Notes: generated by a model not told the origin, from the letters alone. A stretch of 64,000 nucleotides of DNA from Fertoeibacter niger (GCF_009380135.2 NZ_WHUT02000004.1:62001-126000), one strand, 5' to 3'. Positions 18,353 through 28,030 are shown, counted from the stretch's first letter. A program made the numbers and translations.

Positions 18353-18589
18353 ATGTTTACCATCGAGCATGATTTCGACGCGACCGTCATCACCCTCATC
18401 GACGAGGGTGGCGTAGCCTTGCAGGAAGACGTGACGATTTGCGCCTTCGAGGATTGCGTGACGCTGGAACAGCTTGATCCGCTGACGGGCGAGCCGATGC
18501 GCCTGACGCTGTCCATGGCGCAATTGCACGATCTGGCCGCCGCACTGGATCTGCCCGAGGGCAGCTACCGGCTGACCCGAAAGGGCTGA
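18353..18589 (+). CDS. Small conserved-looking hypothetical protein
   Basis: The 78-residue acidic protein starts MFTIEHDFDATVITLIDEG and ends in a short basic tail. It has alternating beta-like and helical segments, no membrane helix and no motif I recognise. Codon use resembles neighbouring genes (third-position GC high), which supports it being real. Confidence 0.65.
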   Translation: MFTIEHDFDATVITLIDEGGVALQEDVTICAFEDCVTLEQLDPLTGEPMRLTLSMAQLHDLAAALDLPEGSYRLTRKG

Positions 18590-18836
18590 ACGCCTGCCCC
18601 CAGTCATGACGGCACTATTCCCCCCTGCGCATATTGACGCGCGGCGTGTCGGTGCCTGTCCGGCCCTTCTGACGGGCAAAGAGCGATTCTGCGCCTGATT
18701 GGGCGGATGTGACATTCACCCCGGAATGAGGCCTTGCATATCTATAGTGTTTTTGTCAGAAATATCCGAGGTCAAGCCGTTTCCCGCCAGATCACCCACC
18801 GGTCCGCCCCGTGGCGGCAGGCGAAGCGAGGCACGT

Positions 18837-19076
18837 ATGACCGACATCACCCGACTTCTGGCCATGGATGCCGTTGCGCGCGCCCATGGTGGCGGGCTGA
18901 ACCCCGCGCTGCGCGCCCTGCTGGGGCGCAGCGTGCAGCATGACGGCACGCTTGCCGCGCCGTTCCCCGTCCACAGCGCAGGCCCCGCACGGCAGGCGGT
19001 GCCTGCGGCCTTGCCCCCCGGCGTCAGCCACCTGCCATCGCCCATGCTCAGAAACGCCCGCAAGGTGCCGGCATGA
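18837..19076 (+). CDS. Hypothetical protein, 79 residues, coupled to next gene
   Basis: The product starts MTDITRLLAMDAVARAHGGG and has a Pro/Ala-rich C-terminal half, with no known family. The stop overlaps the next start (ATGA), so the two genes are likely co-translated. The roughly 250-bp stretch before it (18590-18836) shows no gene. Confidence 0.55.
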   Translation: MTDITRLLAMDAVARAHGGGLNPALRALLGRSVQHDGTLAAPFPVHSAGPARQAVPAALPPGVSHLPSPMLRNARKVPA

Positions 19077-19567
19077 GCTGCCAGATGCCGCACCCGGGCG
19101 ACATGCCGCTGGAACAGGCCGGGCTGGATGGCTTTGAAACCGGGCTTCTGGCCCTTCTGCGCCATTTCTGCGCCAGCTTTGCCACGCCGGAAACCCAGGG
19201 CTGGGTGCTGGCCTTCCGCATCGCGGTGGAACGCTGGGGGCCACGCGATGGCCCGGCAACCGGGCAGGCGCTGCTGGCGGTGGCGCAGGCCATGCGGCTG
19301 ACCCGGCGGTCGGTCTTCGTGTTTTCCAATCCGCTGTGCCCCGGCTGCCGCGCGGTCATCACCCCGAACGAGCGGCACATGATGCGGATGATCCACGCCG
19401 CCCGCCGGGGCCGCGCGGGCGAGGCGCGGGCCGAGGCGATGCTGCTGTGCGAGGGGCAGGACACCACCCATCTGTTGCAGGCGGTCGAGGCGCTGGCCGC
19501 CCTGTTTCCGCCCTCGGCGGATGACCGGCCCCTGCCCCGCAGCCTGGCGGCGCTGCGGCTGCATTAA
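19073..19567 (+). CDS. Hypothetical protein with CPGC motif
   Basis: The 164-residue product is mostly helical with an FSNPLCPGCRAVITPNERHMMRM segment around residues 84-106. The CxxC motif suggests metal or redox chemistry, and the paired His is noted. No family was recognised. It overlaps the 79-residue gene by four bases. The following 19568-19928 (361 bp) has no supportable gene. Confidence 0.6.
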   Translation: MSCQMPHPGDMPLEQAGLDGFETGLLALLRHFCASFATPETQGWVLAFRIAVERWGPRDGPATGQALLAVAQAMRLTRRSVFVFSNPLCPGCRAVITPNERHMMRMIHAARRGRAGEARAEAMLLCEGQDTTHLLQAVEALAALFPPSADDRPLPRSLAALRLH

Positions 19568-19928
19568 GATCGCAAGAAACGCGCGCCGCGTGCCCTGTTG
19601 CCGACAAAAGACGCGCCATCACCCCGGCGGGCGGGCAGGCTGTTTGGGGCCCCCATCCCGCTTTCAAAGGGCGACTGCGGCTGTGGCTGGCGCGCCGCAT
19701 TCTGCCCTGCCGCGCGGCGGCGGTTGACCGGGGCTCATCCTTTACCAGCGGTCACTCTTCGCCGCACCCGCCGATGACCGACCGCAAGGGACGGAATTCG
19801 CCCCGGGGGCTGGCAAGATGCCGCTTCCCCCGCACAAGCCCGCAAAACACCGCCATCTGACCGCCGCCCCTTGACCGCACCTGCCCTTTCCCCGACATCT
19901 GGCCCAACCCGCCCGACCCGAGGTTCCC

Positions 19929-20507
19929 ATGCCCGCACCCAACCCTGCCGCGCTCGACTTCCTGCTGACCCGCCGCTCGCGCCCGGCCAAGACACTGGGC
20001 CTGCCGGTGCCTGACCGCGACGCGCTGGCCCCGATCCTGACCGCCGCGGTGCGCAGCCCCGACCATGGCAAGCTGGAACCCTGGCGCTTTTTGGTGCTGG
20101 AACAGGGGGCCATGCCACGGCTGGCCGCACTGGCCGAGGCGCGGGCCATCGCCCTGGGCGGCGACGCAGAAAAGATCGCCAAGGGGCGCGGGCAATATGA
20201 TGCGGGCAAACTGGCCGTGGTGGTGATCGCCAGCCCGAAACCGTCAGAAAAGATCCCCGCACTGGAACAGACCCTTTCCGCCGGCGCGGTCTGCCTTGCG
20301 CTGCTGAACGCGGCCGAGGCGGCGGGCTGGGGGGCCAACTGGCTGTCAGGCTGGCCATCGCATGACCGCGCTTTCATGGCCGAGGCATTCGGCCTGGAAC
20401 CGCAGGAATTTGTTGCGGGCATCATCCATATCGGCACCGAAACCGCCATGGCCCCCGACCGCCCCCGCCCCGACATCAACCGGCTGACTACCTGGGTATC
20501 CGCATGA
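19929..20507 (+). CDS. Nitroreductase-family protein (YdjA-like)
   Basis: The 192-residue product has the flavin-dependent nitroreductase layout: RRSRPAKTL at the N-terminus (FMN phosphate contact), SPDHGKLEPWRFLVL, and AEAAGWGANWLSGWPSHD. The compact size and HGKLEPWRF motif fit the YdjA/TdsD subgroup that reduces small electrophiles with NAD(P)H. The stop overlaps the next start by four bases (ATGA). Confidence 0.9.
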   Translation: MPAPNPAALDFLLTRRSRPAKTLGLPVPDRDALAPILTAAVRSPDHGKLEPWRFLVLEQGAMPRLAALAEARAIALGGDAEKIAKGRGQYDAGKLAVVVIASPKPSEKIPALEQTLSAGAVCLALLNAAEAAGWGANWLSGWPSHDRAFMAEAFGLEPQEFVAGIIHIGTETAMAPDRPRPDINRLTTWVSA

Positions 20508-21199
20508 TCTTTGGCGATTTTCTGCGCGCCGTTGGCCAGATCGGCGACCGGCGCTTTCGCCGCGTGCTGTTTTTGGGGGTGGCACTGTCGCTGGCGCTGC
20601 TGGTCGGGGTCTATGCCGGTTTTCTGTGGCTGCTGCAGTCCTTCACCCCGGATGAGGTGGTGATCCCCCTTGTGGGCCCGGTGGGCGGGCTGGATACGCT
20701 GGTGTCCTGGGGGTCGGCGTTCTTCATGATCGGGCTGTCGGTGTTTCTGATGGTGCCCGTCGCCTCGGCCTTCACCGGCCTTTTTCTGGAGGATGTGGCC
20801 CAGGCGGTCGAAGATCGGCACTACCCGCACCTGCCCGCCGTGCCGCGCCTGCCGCTGGGTGACACGCTGATCGACAGCGCCAATTTCTTTGCCCTGCTGA
20901 TCGCGGTGAACACGGTGGCGGTGCTGGCCTATGTGTTCGTCGGCCCCTTTGCGCCGGTCCTGTTCTGGGGGCTGAACGGCTATCTGCTGGGGCGAGAGTA
21001 TTTCACGCTTGTGGCCATGCGCCGGCTGGGCCGGGTGCAGGCCAAGGCGCTGCGCCGCCGCTACCCCGGCACGATCTGGATGGCGGGGGTGCTGATGGCG
21101 GCCCCGCTGTCGATCCCCTTGGTGAACCTGCTGATCCCGGTGCTGGGGGCCGCCACCTTCACCCATCTGTTCCACCGGCTGAACGCCCGGCAGGGCTGA
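20504..21199 (+). CDS. EI24/CysZ-like membrane protein
   Basis: The 231-residue product has about four membrane segments: FLGVALSLALLVGVYAGF, FFMIGLSVFLMVPVASAF, FFALLIAVNTVAVLAYVF and the C-terminal GVLMAAPLSIPLVNLLIPV. The NGYLLGREYFTLVAMRR motif and ATFTHLFHR end are typical of the EI24 domain shared with the sulfate permease CysZ. The substrate is uncertain. It is translationally coupled to the nitroreductase. Confidence 0.82.
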   Translation: MIFGDFLRAVGQIGDRRFRRVLFLGVALSLALLVGVYAGFLWLLQSFTPDEVVIPLVGPVGGLDTLVSWGSAFFMIGLSVFLMVPVASAFTGLFLEDVAQAVEDRHYPHLPAVPRLPLGDTLIDSANFFALLIAVNTVAVLAYVFVGPFAPVLFWGLNGYLLGREYFTLVAMRRLGRVQAKALRRRYPGTIWMAGVLMAAPLSIPLVNLLIPVLGAATFTHLFHRLNARQG

Positions 21200-21484
21200 T
21201 CAGGGCTGTGCGCCCTCTGGCCCCAATGTGCCGCGGATGTCGAAATCGCGCACCGAAATCACCCCCGACAGGATCACCGCCGACAGCGCCGCCCAGACCA
21301 CCACCGCAATCAGCGTGGTCAGCCGCGCCTTGCGGGCCACCACGAAACCGGCGGGGGCAGATGACGGGGTGCCCGGCACCACGGCGCCAGCCTCGCCCTG
21401 CGAGGTGACGCGCAGCGGCAGCACAATGAAGAACACCATGAACCAGACCATGGCGAACAGAACGATGGCGGCGGTGATGGTCAT
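21200..21484 (-). CDS. DUF1467-family small membrane protein
   Basis: The 94-residue product has two membrane helices (AIVLFAMVWFMVFFIVLPL and LTTLIAVVVWAALSAVILSG) with the conserved LPLRVTSQGEAG segment and PGTPSSAP between them. This matches DUF1467, which in alphaproteobacteria sits next to the methylmalonyl-CoA epimerase gene. It overlaps that gene by four bases. The function is unknown. Confidence 0.88.
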   Translation of the reverse strand: MTITAAIVLFAMVWFMVFFIVLPLRVTSQGEAGAVVPGTPSSAPAGFVVARKARLTTLIAVVVWAALSAVILSGVISVRDFDIRGTLGPEGAQP

Positions 21485-21885
21485 ACCTGCTCCAGCTCCA
21501 CCAGACAGCCGTTGAAGTCCTTGGGGTGCAGGAACAGCACCGGCTTGCCATGCGCGCCGATCTTCGGCTCGCCCGAGCCCAGCACCCGCGCACCCGCCGC
21601 TTTCAGGCGGTCACGCGCGGCCAGTATATCCTCCACCTCATAGCAGATATGGTGGATGCCACCGGCCGGGTTCTTGTCCAGAAACCCCTGGATGGGCGAG
21701 TTCTCGCCCAGCGGATACAGCAATTCGATCTTGGTGTTCGGCAGGGTGATGAAGATCACCGTCACGCCATGGTCAGGCTCGTCCTGCGCGGGGCCGACCT
21801 CGGCCCCCAGGGTGCCCCGGTATTGCGCCGCCGCCGCCGCAAGGTCGGGCACGGCAATGGCCACATGGTTCAGGCGTCCGATCAT
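21481..21885 (-). CDS. mce: Methylmalonyl-CoA/ethylmalonyl-CoA epimerase
   Basis: The 134-residue vicinal-oxygen-chelate protein begins MIGRLNHVAIAVPDL and contains IELLYPLGENSPI, GGIHHICYEV and FLHPKDFNGCLVELEQ. The metal ligands would be His7, the Glu in IELLYP, the His in GGIHH and the Glu in VELEQ. It interconverts the 2R and 2S epimers of methylmalonyl-CoA and, in ethylmalonyl-CoA pathway organisms, of ethylmalonyl-CoA. The presence of ccr and ecm in this window supports the dual role. Confidence 0.93.
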   Translation of the reverse strand: MIGRLNHVAIAVPDLAAAAAQYRGTLGAEVGPAQDEPDHGVTVIFITLPNTKIELLYPLGENSPIQGFLDKNPAGGIHHICYEVEDILAARDRLKAAGARVLGSGEPKIGAHGKPVLFLHPKDFNGCLVELEQV

Positions 21886-22097
21886 GATCCGCTCCGCAAG
21901 GTGATGCCCGGTTATGCGGCCCGCGGCCCGCGCAGGCAAGAGGGCGACGTGCCGCAGGCGGGCCCTTGCAGGAGGCGGGCCCTTGCAGGAACTCCGGGCT
22001 GGCGTTTACCTTGGGTTAGGTATTTTGCGGTTCAATGGCCCGGTCCCGCCACCGTCTTGCTTGCCTGCATGTCCACCGCCCTGCGCGAAGGCCCACC

Positions 22098-22940
22098 ATG
22101 CCCCAGCCGCCAATGCCTCCCGCCTCGCTGCATACCCGGCTGACCCCGCCGGATCTGGCCGCACAGCCGCTGCTGCCACTGGCCGGGTTGACGGTTCTGG
22201 CGGTGGAAGACAGCCGTTTCGCGTCGGATGCGCTGCGGCTCTTGTGCCAGCGGTCGGGCGCGCGTCTGCGCCGCGCTGCCAACCTGCATGCGGCCCGGGC
22301 GCATCTGTCAGTCTATCGCCCCGATGCGGTGATCGTCGATCTGGGCCTGCCCGATGGCCGGGGCGAGGGGCTGATCCGCGATCTTGTGCTGCATGGCCCA
22401 TCCCGCCCCCGCATCTTGGGGTGCAGCGGTGATCCGGATGGGCGCGGCATGGCGCTGGCCGCTGGCGCAGACGGGTTTCTTGACAAGCCGCTGCCGGGCC
22501 TTGCGGCCTTTCAGTGCGCGGTGCTGGGCCTGCCCCCGCTGCCACAGGGGCTGGTGCAGGCTGATGTGCTGCCCCCGCCCGATCCGCTGGCCCTGCAGGA
22601 TGATCTGGCCGAGGCGCGGCGCCTGACCCGGCACCTGATCACCCGCGCGTCAGGCGATGGCGGAACCGCCGCGCAGGGCCTTTCCGTTTGGCCAACACGC
22701 GAATTGGCCCTGCATTCGCGCAACCTGTCGGCGGCCCATCTTTCCAGCACGCTGCAAAAGCCAAGCCACGCCTATCTTGCCGCCTTTGTCACCAGTCTGG
22801 CCCGCAGCAGCAACGACACGGTTCTGGAACAAGCCGCCAAAGCCGCCCGTCACAGCCACAGCGGACTGCAACGGCTCGATCATCTTCTGGCGCAACGGCT
22901 TGGCGAAACCCGGGCCTTCAGCCAGGATGAAAAGCCGTGA
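22098..22940 (+). CDS. Orphan response-regulator receiver protein
   Basis: The 280-residue product has a receiver domain at about 25-135, with acidic residues in LAVEDSRF, the phosphoacceptor region VIVDLGLPDG, and the conserved Lys in FLDKPL. The C-terminal half (about 150-280) is helical, starting after a Pro-rich linker, and shows no DNA-binding or enzyme motif. It resembles neither a GGDEF nor a helix-turn-helix output. No histidine kinase is adjacent. The second half may be a phosphotransfer or docking domain, which is inference. Confidence 0.75.
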   Translation: MPQPPMPPASLHTRLTPPDLAAQPLLPLAGLTVLAVEDSRFASDALRLLCQRSGARLRRAANLHAARAHLSVYRPDAVIVDLGLPDGRGEGLIRDLVLHGPSRPRILGCSGDPDGRGMALAAGADGFLDKPLPGLAAFQCAVLGLPPLPQGLVQADVLPPPDPLALQDDLAEARRLTRHLITRASGDGGTAAQGLSVWPTRELALHSRNLSAAHLSSTLQKPSHAYLAAFVTSLARSSNDTVLEQAAKAARHSHSGLQRLDHLLAQRLGETRAFSQDEKP

Positions 22941-22986
22941 TCCGGCTCAGCGGCCGCAATAGACCGGCGCGGGCCGCAAGATCAGC

Positions 22987-23688
22987 CTAGCGGTCCCCGC
23001 CACGCACCAGTCGGGTCAGGTCGGACAACCGCTCGCGCTGGCTGCCATCGGCACGGAAATTCGCAGGCAACAGCCAGGCGCGGTAGGCCTCGCGCAGCGA
23101 CGGCCATTCGCTGTCGATCACGGAATACCAGGCGGTGTCGCGGTTACGGCCCTTGACCACCGCCGCCTGCCGGAACAGCCCCTCATAGGCAAAGCCCAGC
23201 CGTTCCGCCGCGCGGCGCGAGGGCAGGTTCAGCGCGTCGCACTTCCACTCGTACCGCCGGTAGCCCGCATCAAAGGCCCATTGCATCATCAGAAACGTCG
23301 CCTCGGTGCTGACCCGCCCGCGCTGCACCTCGGGCGACAGGCAGATATGCCCCACCTCGATCGACCCGGCCTCTGGCGTGATGCGCAGGTAACTGGCCAC
23401 CCCGCCGCAATGCCCGGTCTCGCGGTCGCGCAGCGCGTAAAACAGCGGATCCGTGCCGCTGGCGCTGGCCTTGACCCAGCGGTGATATCCCGCCGACGAT
23501 CCGAACGGCCCATAGGGCAGATAATCCCACAAGCCGTCATCCACGCTGAAGGCGCGGTGCAGGTCGGCGGCATGGGTGTCGGCCTCCAGCCGCTCCAGCC
23601 GCGCATAGAGACCCTCCAGCAGCACACCCTCAGGGCGCGGCGGGGCGACCCAATCAGGCACCGCAACACCAAACCGCTTGTCTGTCAT
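22987..23688 (-). CDS. GNAT-family acetyltransferase (RimJ/RimL type)
   Basis: The roughly 233-residue product has the Acetyltransf_3 pattern: LHRAFSVDDGLWDYLPYGPF, GVASYLRITPEAGSIEVGHICLSPEVQRG, then EWKCDALNLPSRRAAERLGF and GLFRQAAVVKGRNRDTAWYSVID. These features are typical of RimJ/RimL-like N-acetyltransferases acting on proteins or small molecules. The start at 23688 is preferred for Shine-Dalgarno spacing; 23697 is possible. Confidence 0.87.
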   Translation of the reverse strand: MTDKRFGVAVPDWVAPPRPEGVLLEGLYARLERLEADTHAADLHRAFSVDDGLWDYLPYGPFGSSAGYHRWVKASASGTDPLFYALRDRETGHCGGVASYLRITPEAGSIEVGHICLSPEVQRGRVSTEATFLMMQWAFDAGYRRYEWKCDALNLPSRRAAERLGFAYEGLFRQAAVVKGRNRDTAWYSVIDSEWPSLREAYRAWLLPANFRADGSQRERLSDLTRLVRGGDR

Positions 23689-23762
23689 CACCGCCATCCC
23701 CGTGCTGCCCGTTGCAGGTTATGGCGCTTTGCCGCGCGCGACACAACGGGGCTGACCGCGCT

Positions 23763-24254
23763 TCAGGAAAACCGGAACCCGCCGGGATAATGGTGCAGCC
23801 CGTCGAAATCAGCCTTGCCCAGTGCCAGCCCCGCCGCGCGCAGGCTGGCGTAACCCATGGTCAGGTGAAACATGAAGTTCGGCATGCCATACTGGTGCAG
23901 AAAGGTCGCGCCATCCTGCTCCAGATCGGCAAAGCCCGCGCGGTGGCAGATCACACGCGCCTCGGCCCCGATGAAATCGGTGGCGGCCAGCCGGGCCAGC
24001 TCCGCCTGCACCGCCGCAAAACGCCGCGCCAGCGCCGTTTTGTCCGCCCCCTCCGGCAAGTCGGGCACAGCACGCCCTGCCAGCGGGCAGGCAACCCGCA
24101 GCGCATAGCCCGCCGCCGTGGCCAGTTGCGCACCCGCCGGCAAGGCATCGGCCAGCCCCTGCGCCAGCTGCGCCTCGCTCGCCCGCTCCGCCATCCGCGC
24201 CGCCTGCCCCAGATAGCGGGCAAAGACCGGCACCGATGCGGCGTAAAGGCTCAT
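23763..24254 (-). CDS. DUF1993-family protein
   Basis: The 163-residue product begins [17 protein letters not shown] and ends with [27 protein letters not shown], the diagnostic DUF1993 tail. The family is a four-helix DinB-like fold of unknown function, with His residues that may bind metal. It overlaps the end of aspS by four bases, so it is probably co-translated with it. Confidence 0.87.
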   Translation of the reverse strand: MSLYAASVPVFARYLGQAARMAERASEAQLAQGLADALPAGAQLATAAGYALRVACPLAGRAVPDLPEGADKTALARRFAAVQAELARLAATDFIGAEARVICHRAGFADLEQDGATFLHQYGMPNFMFHLTMGYASLRAAGLALGKADFDGLHHYPGGFRFS

Positions 24255-26029
24255 TCCTTCGGCACCACCCGCAGGTTCAGCTCGCGCAATTGCGCGTTCA
24301 GCGGCTCTGACGGCGCACCCATCAGCAGGTCTTCGGCGCGCTGGTTCATCGGGAACATGATGACCTCGCGGATGTTCGCCTCATCCGCCAGCAGCATCAC
24401 GATCCGGTCGATCCCCGCCGCACAGCCACCGTGGGGCGGCGCGCCGTATTTGAACGCCTTGACCATGCCGCCGAACCGCTTCTCCACCTCCAACGCCGGA
24501 TAACCCGCCAGTTCAAATGCCTTGAACATGATCTCCGGCTTGTGGTTGCGGATGCCGCCACTGATGAGTTCATAGCCGTTGCAGGCCAGATCATATTGAT
24601 AGGCATAGACATTCAGCGGATCGCCCTGCAACGCCTCAAGGCCCCCTTGCGGCATCGAGAACGGGTTGTGGCTGAAGTCGATCTTGCCCTCATCCGTCTT
24701 TTCATACATCGGGAAATCGACGATCCATGCGAATTTGAAGCAATCCTGCTCGGTCAGCCCCAACTCCCGCCCGATCTCATTGCGCGCACGCCCCGCGACA
24801 GCCTCGAAGTTCTCCGGTTTGCCACCAAGGAAGAAGGCCGCGTCGCCCTCGCCCAGATCCAGTTGCAGGCGAATGGCCTCGGTCCGCTCCGGCCCGATGT
24901 TCTTGGCCAAGGGCCCGGCGGCTTCCATGCCCGACCCGTCCTCGGCCTTGCGCCAGAAGATATACCCCATCCCCGGCAGCCCTTCCTTCTGGGCAAAGGC
25001 GTTCATGCGGTCGCAGAACTTGCGCGACCCGCCGCCCGGGGCCGGAATGGCCCGCACCTCGGTGCCTGCATTCTCCAAAAGCTTGGCGAAAATCGCAAAG
25101 CCCGAATCCCGGAAATGATCCGACACGATCTGCATCCGGATCGGGTTTCGCAGATCGGGCTTGTCCGACCCATACCACAGCAGCGAATCCCGATAGGCGA
25201 TCAGCGGCCAGTCGGCATAGACCTTTTTCCCCGGCGCGAATTCCTCGAATATTCCCTGAACCACCGGCTGCACGGCGGCAAAGACATCCTCCTGCTTGAC
25301 GAAACTCATCTCGATATCAAGCTGATAGAAGTCGGTGGGTGAACGGTCGGCACGCGGGTCTTCGTCGCGGAAACAGGGCGCAATCTGGAAATAGCGGTCA
25401 AACCCCGCCACCATGATCAGCTGCTTGAACTGCTGCGGCGCCTGCGGCAGGGCATAGAACTTGCCCGGATGCAGCCGCGACGGCACCAGAAAATCGCGCG
25501 CGCCTTCGGGGCTGGAGGCGGTGATGATCGGCGTCTGAAACTCGTTGAACCCCTGCGCCCACATCCGGTTGCGGATCGACCGCACCACGTTGGACCGCAA
25601 CATCATGTTGGCATGCAGCTTTTCGCGGCGCAGGTCCAGAAAGCGGTAGGTCAGCCGGGTTTCCTCGGGGTAATCCACGTCGCCAAATACCGGCATCGGC
25701 AATTCATCGGCCGCCCCCAGCACGGTCATGCCGGTGGCGTAAACCTCGATCTCGCCGGTCGGCAGTTTCGGGTTCACCAGCGCGGCATCGCGCCCCTTCA
25801 CCCGCCCGTCGATGCACACCACCCATTCGGCGCGCAGCTTTTCCAGCTCGGCAAAGGCCGGGCTGTCAGAATCACAGATCACCTGCGTGATGCCGTAATG
25901 GTCGCGCAAATCCAGAAACAGCACGCCGCCATGGTCGCGCACCCGGTGAACCCAGCCCGACAGGCGCACATCCTGCCCCACATTGGCCCGGTTCAGTCCC
26001 GCACAAGTATGGCTGCGATAGGCGTGCAT
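24251..26029 (-). CDS. aspS: Aspartyl-tRNA synthetase
   Basis: This 592-residue class II synthetase has an N-terminal OB-fold anticodon-binding domain ([23 protein letters not shown]), motif 2 ([25 protein letters not shown]), the bacterial GAD insertion, and motif 3 ([13 protein letters not shown]). The start at 26029 follows GGAAGGGG and matches the family's N-terminus [12 protein letters not shown]. Upstream in-frame sequence is unrelated. Alphaproteobacterial AspRS is often non-discriminating and works with GatCAB to make Asn-tRNA, which is family knowledge. Confidence 0.97.
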   Translation of the reverse strand: MHAYRSHTCAGLNRANVGQDVRLSGWVHRVRDHGGVLFLDLRDHYGITQVICDSDSPAFAELEKLRAEWVVCIDGRVKGRDAALVNPKLPTGEIEVYATGMTVLGAADELPMPVFGDVDYPEETRLTYRFLDLRREKLHANMMLRSNVVRSIRNRMWAQGFNEFQTPIITASSPEGARDFLVPSRLHPGKFYALPQAPQQFKQLIMVAGFDRYFQIAPCFRDEDPRADRSPTDFYQLDIEMSFVKQEDVFAAVQPVVQGIFEEFAPGKKVYADWPLIAYRDSLLWYGSDKPDLRNPIRMQIVSDHFRDSGFAIFAKLLENAGTEVRAIPAPGGGSRKFCDRMNAFAQKEGLPGMGYIFWRKAEDGSGMEAAGPLAKNIGPERTEAIRLQLDLGEGDAAFFLGGKPENFEAVAGRARNEIGRELGLTEQDCFKFAWIVDFPMYEKTDEGKIDFSHNPFSMPQGGLEALQGDPLNVYAYQYDLACNGYELISGGIRNHKPEIMFKAFELAGYPALEVEKRFGGMVKAFKYGAPPHGGCAAGIDRIVMLLADEANIREVIMFPMNQRAEDLLMGAPSEPLNAQLRELNLRVVPKE

Positions 26030-26205
26030 CGTTTTCCCCTTCCCGAGGCTTTTCATGTTCCGCGCCGATACACATCGGGCAAGGGCCAAAGTCAAGGCCG
26101 CGCCAAAGTCACGTGCCCCGCACCCCGCATTCTTACTGGCCCAAATATCCGCGCCGCAGGCCTCCGACAGGGCTGCATGTGATCCCGCCTGATCGCCGCC
26201 CGCCC

Positions 26206-26248
26206 AAAAATCTTCGAAGATTTTTGCAAGAATTTTCGAAAATTCTTG
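26206..26248. repeat. Two adjacent perfect palindromes
   Basis: A 20-bp palindrome (half AAAAATCTTC, 26206-26225) is followed after one base by a 22-bp palindrome (half CAAGAATTTTC, 26227-26248). Both centre on TTCGAA, and the flanking GCCC and GGGC could pair to close both. They lie between the 5' end of aspS and the 3' end of pabC. The structure might form a pair of hairpins or a cruciform. AT-rich arms make it unlike an ordinary intrinsic terminator. Confidence 0.7.
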
Positions 26249-26297
26249 GGCGCCCGCCGGGGGTCTCAGGCTGGGATACTTTTGCCAGAATGCAAGC

Positions 26298-26930
26298 TCA
26301 CCCCGCCCAGATCGCCGGGGCCAGACCGCGCAACGCATTGCCCAGCCACAGCCGCGCGCGGGGCAGGTCGCGGCCTTGCAGCACCGCCTCGCGCGCCATG
26401 CCGCTGGACAGCATGTCCGCCCGCAGCACGCCCGGCAGCAGCCCCGACGCCAGTGGCGGCGTGCATAGGCCCGTGCCCAAGTCGAAAAACAGCGTGGTGA
26501 TCGTGCCATCGCAGACCTCACCCCGTTCGTTCAGGAACACCACCTCGTCCAGCCCCGGCGGTAGGGCGGCACGCGCGGCGTCATAGGCGGCGCGGCGGGT
26601 GGTTTTCAGGCCAAGCCAGGGGTCGGCGGAGTTCAGGCTGGCCCCGGCCAGCCCGACGCGCCACAGGGCCAGCGCCGCGGGCAGCGCGGCCACCGTTACC
26701 TCCAGCGCACCCTCGGCATCCAGCGTCAGGCGCAGGCGTGCCGGGCCGGATGGCGCTGCGGCCCGCAGGGTCGGGCCCGGGTCGGCGCAGGGCCAGCCCA
26801 GCAGGCGGGCAGACCGCTCCAGCCGCGCCACATGCCCCGCCAGCCGGGGGAAAGCCGCGCCATCCCACAGCAGCGTCTCGATCAGCCTCAGCCCCGGCTC
26901 ACCGCCGCCGCCGCGAAGCGCGCTTTCCAC
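26298..26930 (-). CDS. pabC: Aminodeoxychorismate lyase-like protein (class IV aminotransferase fold)
   Basis: The roughly 210-residue product has the PLP class IV layout: [10 protein letters not shown] at the N-terminus, [19 protein letters not shown], the Lys in [13 protein letters not shown] as the likely PLP lysine, [18 protein letters not shown] and [11 protein letters not shown]. It would release pyruvate from aminodeoxychorismate to give p-aminobenzoate for folate. The GTG start at 26930 lies 43 bp inside pabB behind a strong GGGAGGAG, which also gives the expected N-terminus. Confidence 0.85.
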   Translation of the reverse strand: MESALRGGGGEPGLRLIETLLWDGAAFPRLAGHVARLERSARLLGWPCADPGPTLRAAAPSGPARLRLTLDAEGALEVTVAALPAALALWRVGLAGASLNSADPWLGLKTTRRAAYDAARAALPPGLDEVVFLNERGEVCDGTITTLFFDLGTGLCTPPLASGLLPGVLRADMLSSGMAREAVLQGRDLPRARLWLGNALRGLAPAIWAG

Positions 26931-28030
26931 AGCGCCTCCTCCCATTCGCCCTGCGCGGTGGACCCATGCACCACCCCGCCACCCACATTCATCACGATCT
27001 GCCGCCCCGTCACCGTCATGGTGCGGATCGCCACTGAAAAATCCGCCCGCCCGTCGGGGGCCAGCCAACCCACCGCCCCGCAGTAGACGCCGCGCGGCTG
27101 CCGCTCCAGTTCGCGGATGATCTGCATCGCGCGGATCTTTGGTGCCCCCGTGACCGACCCGCAGGGAAACAGCGCAGCCAGCAGCCCCGCCAGCGTGACC
27201 GGCCCCGCCAGTTGCCCCTCGACGGTCGAGGTCATCTGATGCACGGTGCTGTAGGTTTCCATGGCAAACAGCGCGGGCACCCGGACCGAGCCCACCTGCG
27301 ACAGCCGCGAGATGTCATTGCGCAGCAGATCCACGATCATCAGGTTTTCCGCGCGGTCCTTGGCGCTGGCCTGCAATGCCGCCGCAACGGCGGCATCCTG
27401 CGCCGGATCGGGGTGGCGCGGGGCGGTGCCCTTCATCGGGCGCGTCACGATGCGCCCGCCCGCGTCGATGGCAAAGAACAGTTCGGGCGAGCGTGACACC
27501 ACCACCGGCCCGCCCAGATCGGCAAAGGCCCCGTGCCCCACCGCCCCGGTGCGCCGTAGCGCGCCATAAAGCCCCAGCGCCGTGCCCTTCACCAGTTCCG
27601 CCCGCATCGGAAAGGTCAGGTTCACCTGATAGCAGTCGCCAGCGGCGATATAGCCCAGCAGCCGCGCCATGGCAGCGTCATAGGCGGCGCGGGTGATCAT
27701 CGGATGCGGGCGGCTGATGCCCGTCGTCAGCCCCGCCTGATGCGCGCGCGCCAGCGTAGCCGCCGCATCGCCGGGGGCCGCGAAAATACCCATACACAGC
27801 AGGGGTGTGGGCCGGTCCCGCGGCATCTGCGGGGCCAGCCGCGGCTCCAGCGCATAGCCCGCCTCATAGGCGACATAGCCCGCCAGCCATTTGCCCGCCG
27901 CGCGCGCCGCCTCCAGTTCCGCCAGCGCCGGGGCAAGGGCGGCAGGGTCATCCACGCTGATCACAACCTCGGGCCGGTCGAACAGCACCGGGCCGCCATC
28001 TGGCCCGAATTCACACAGGATCATGCCCAT
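26888..28030 (-). CDS. pabB: Aminodeoxychorismate synthase component I
   Basis: The 380-residue chorismate-binding enzyme makes 4-amino-4-deoxychorismate. Visible marks are AGDCYQVNLTFPMR, RSPELFF, TRPMKGTAPRHPDP with the catalytic Lys, DLLRNDISRLSQVGSV, and SVTGAPKIRAMQIIRELE. The N-terminal domain is shorter than in full-size PabB, as in the stand-alone alphaproteobacterial type. The pabA amidotransferase partner is not here; TrpG may serve. Confidence 0.93.
   Translation of the reverse strand: MGMILCEFGPDGGPVLFDRPEVVISVDDPAALAPALAELEAARAAGKWLAGYVAYEAGYALEPRLAPQMPRDRPTPLLCMGIFAAPGDAAATLARAHQAGLTTGISRPHPMITRAAYDAAMARLLGYIAAGDCYQVNLTFPMRAELVKGTALGLYGALRRTGAVGHGAFADLGGPVVVSRSPELFFAIDAGGRIVTRPMKGTAPRHPDPAQDAAVAAALQASAKDRAENLMIVDLLRNDISRLSQVGSVRVPALFAMETYSTVHQMTSTVEGQLAGPVTLAGLLAALFPCGSVTGAPKIRAMQIIRELERQPRGVYCGAVGWLAPDGRADFSVAIRTMTVTGRQIVMNVGGGVVHGSTAQGEWEEALWKARFAAAAVSRG

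Noticed and set aside
19742-21175. A 477-codon minus-strand frame opposite the nitroreductase and EI24 genes
   Set aside because: Both plus-strand genes have clear family motifs and coupled starts; the minus frame has none.
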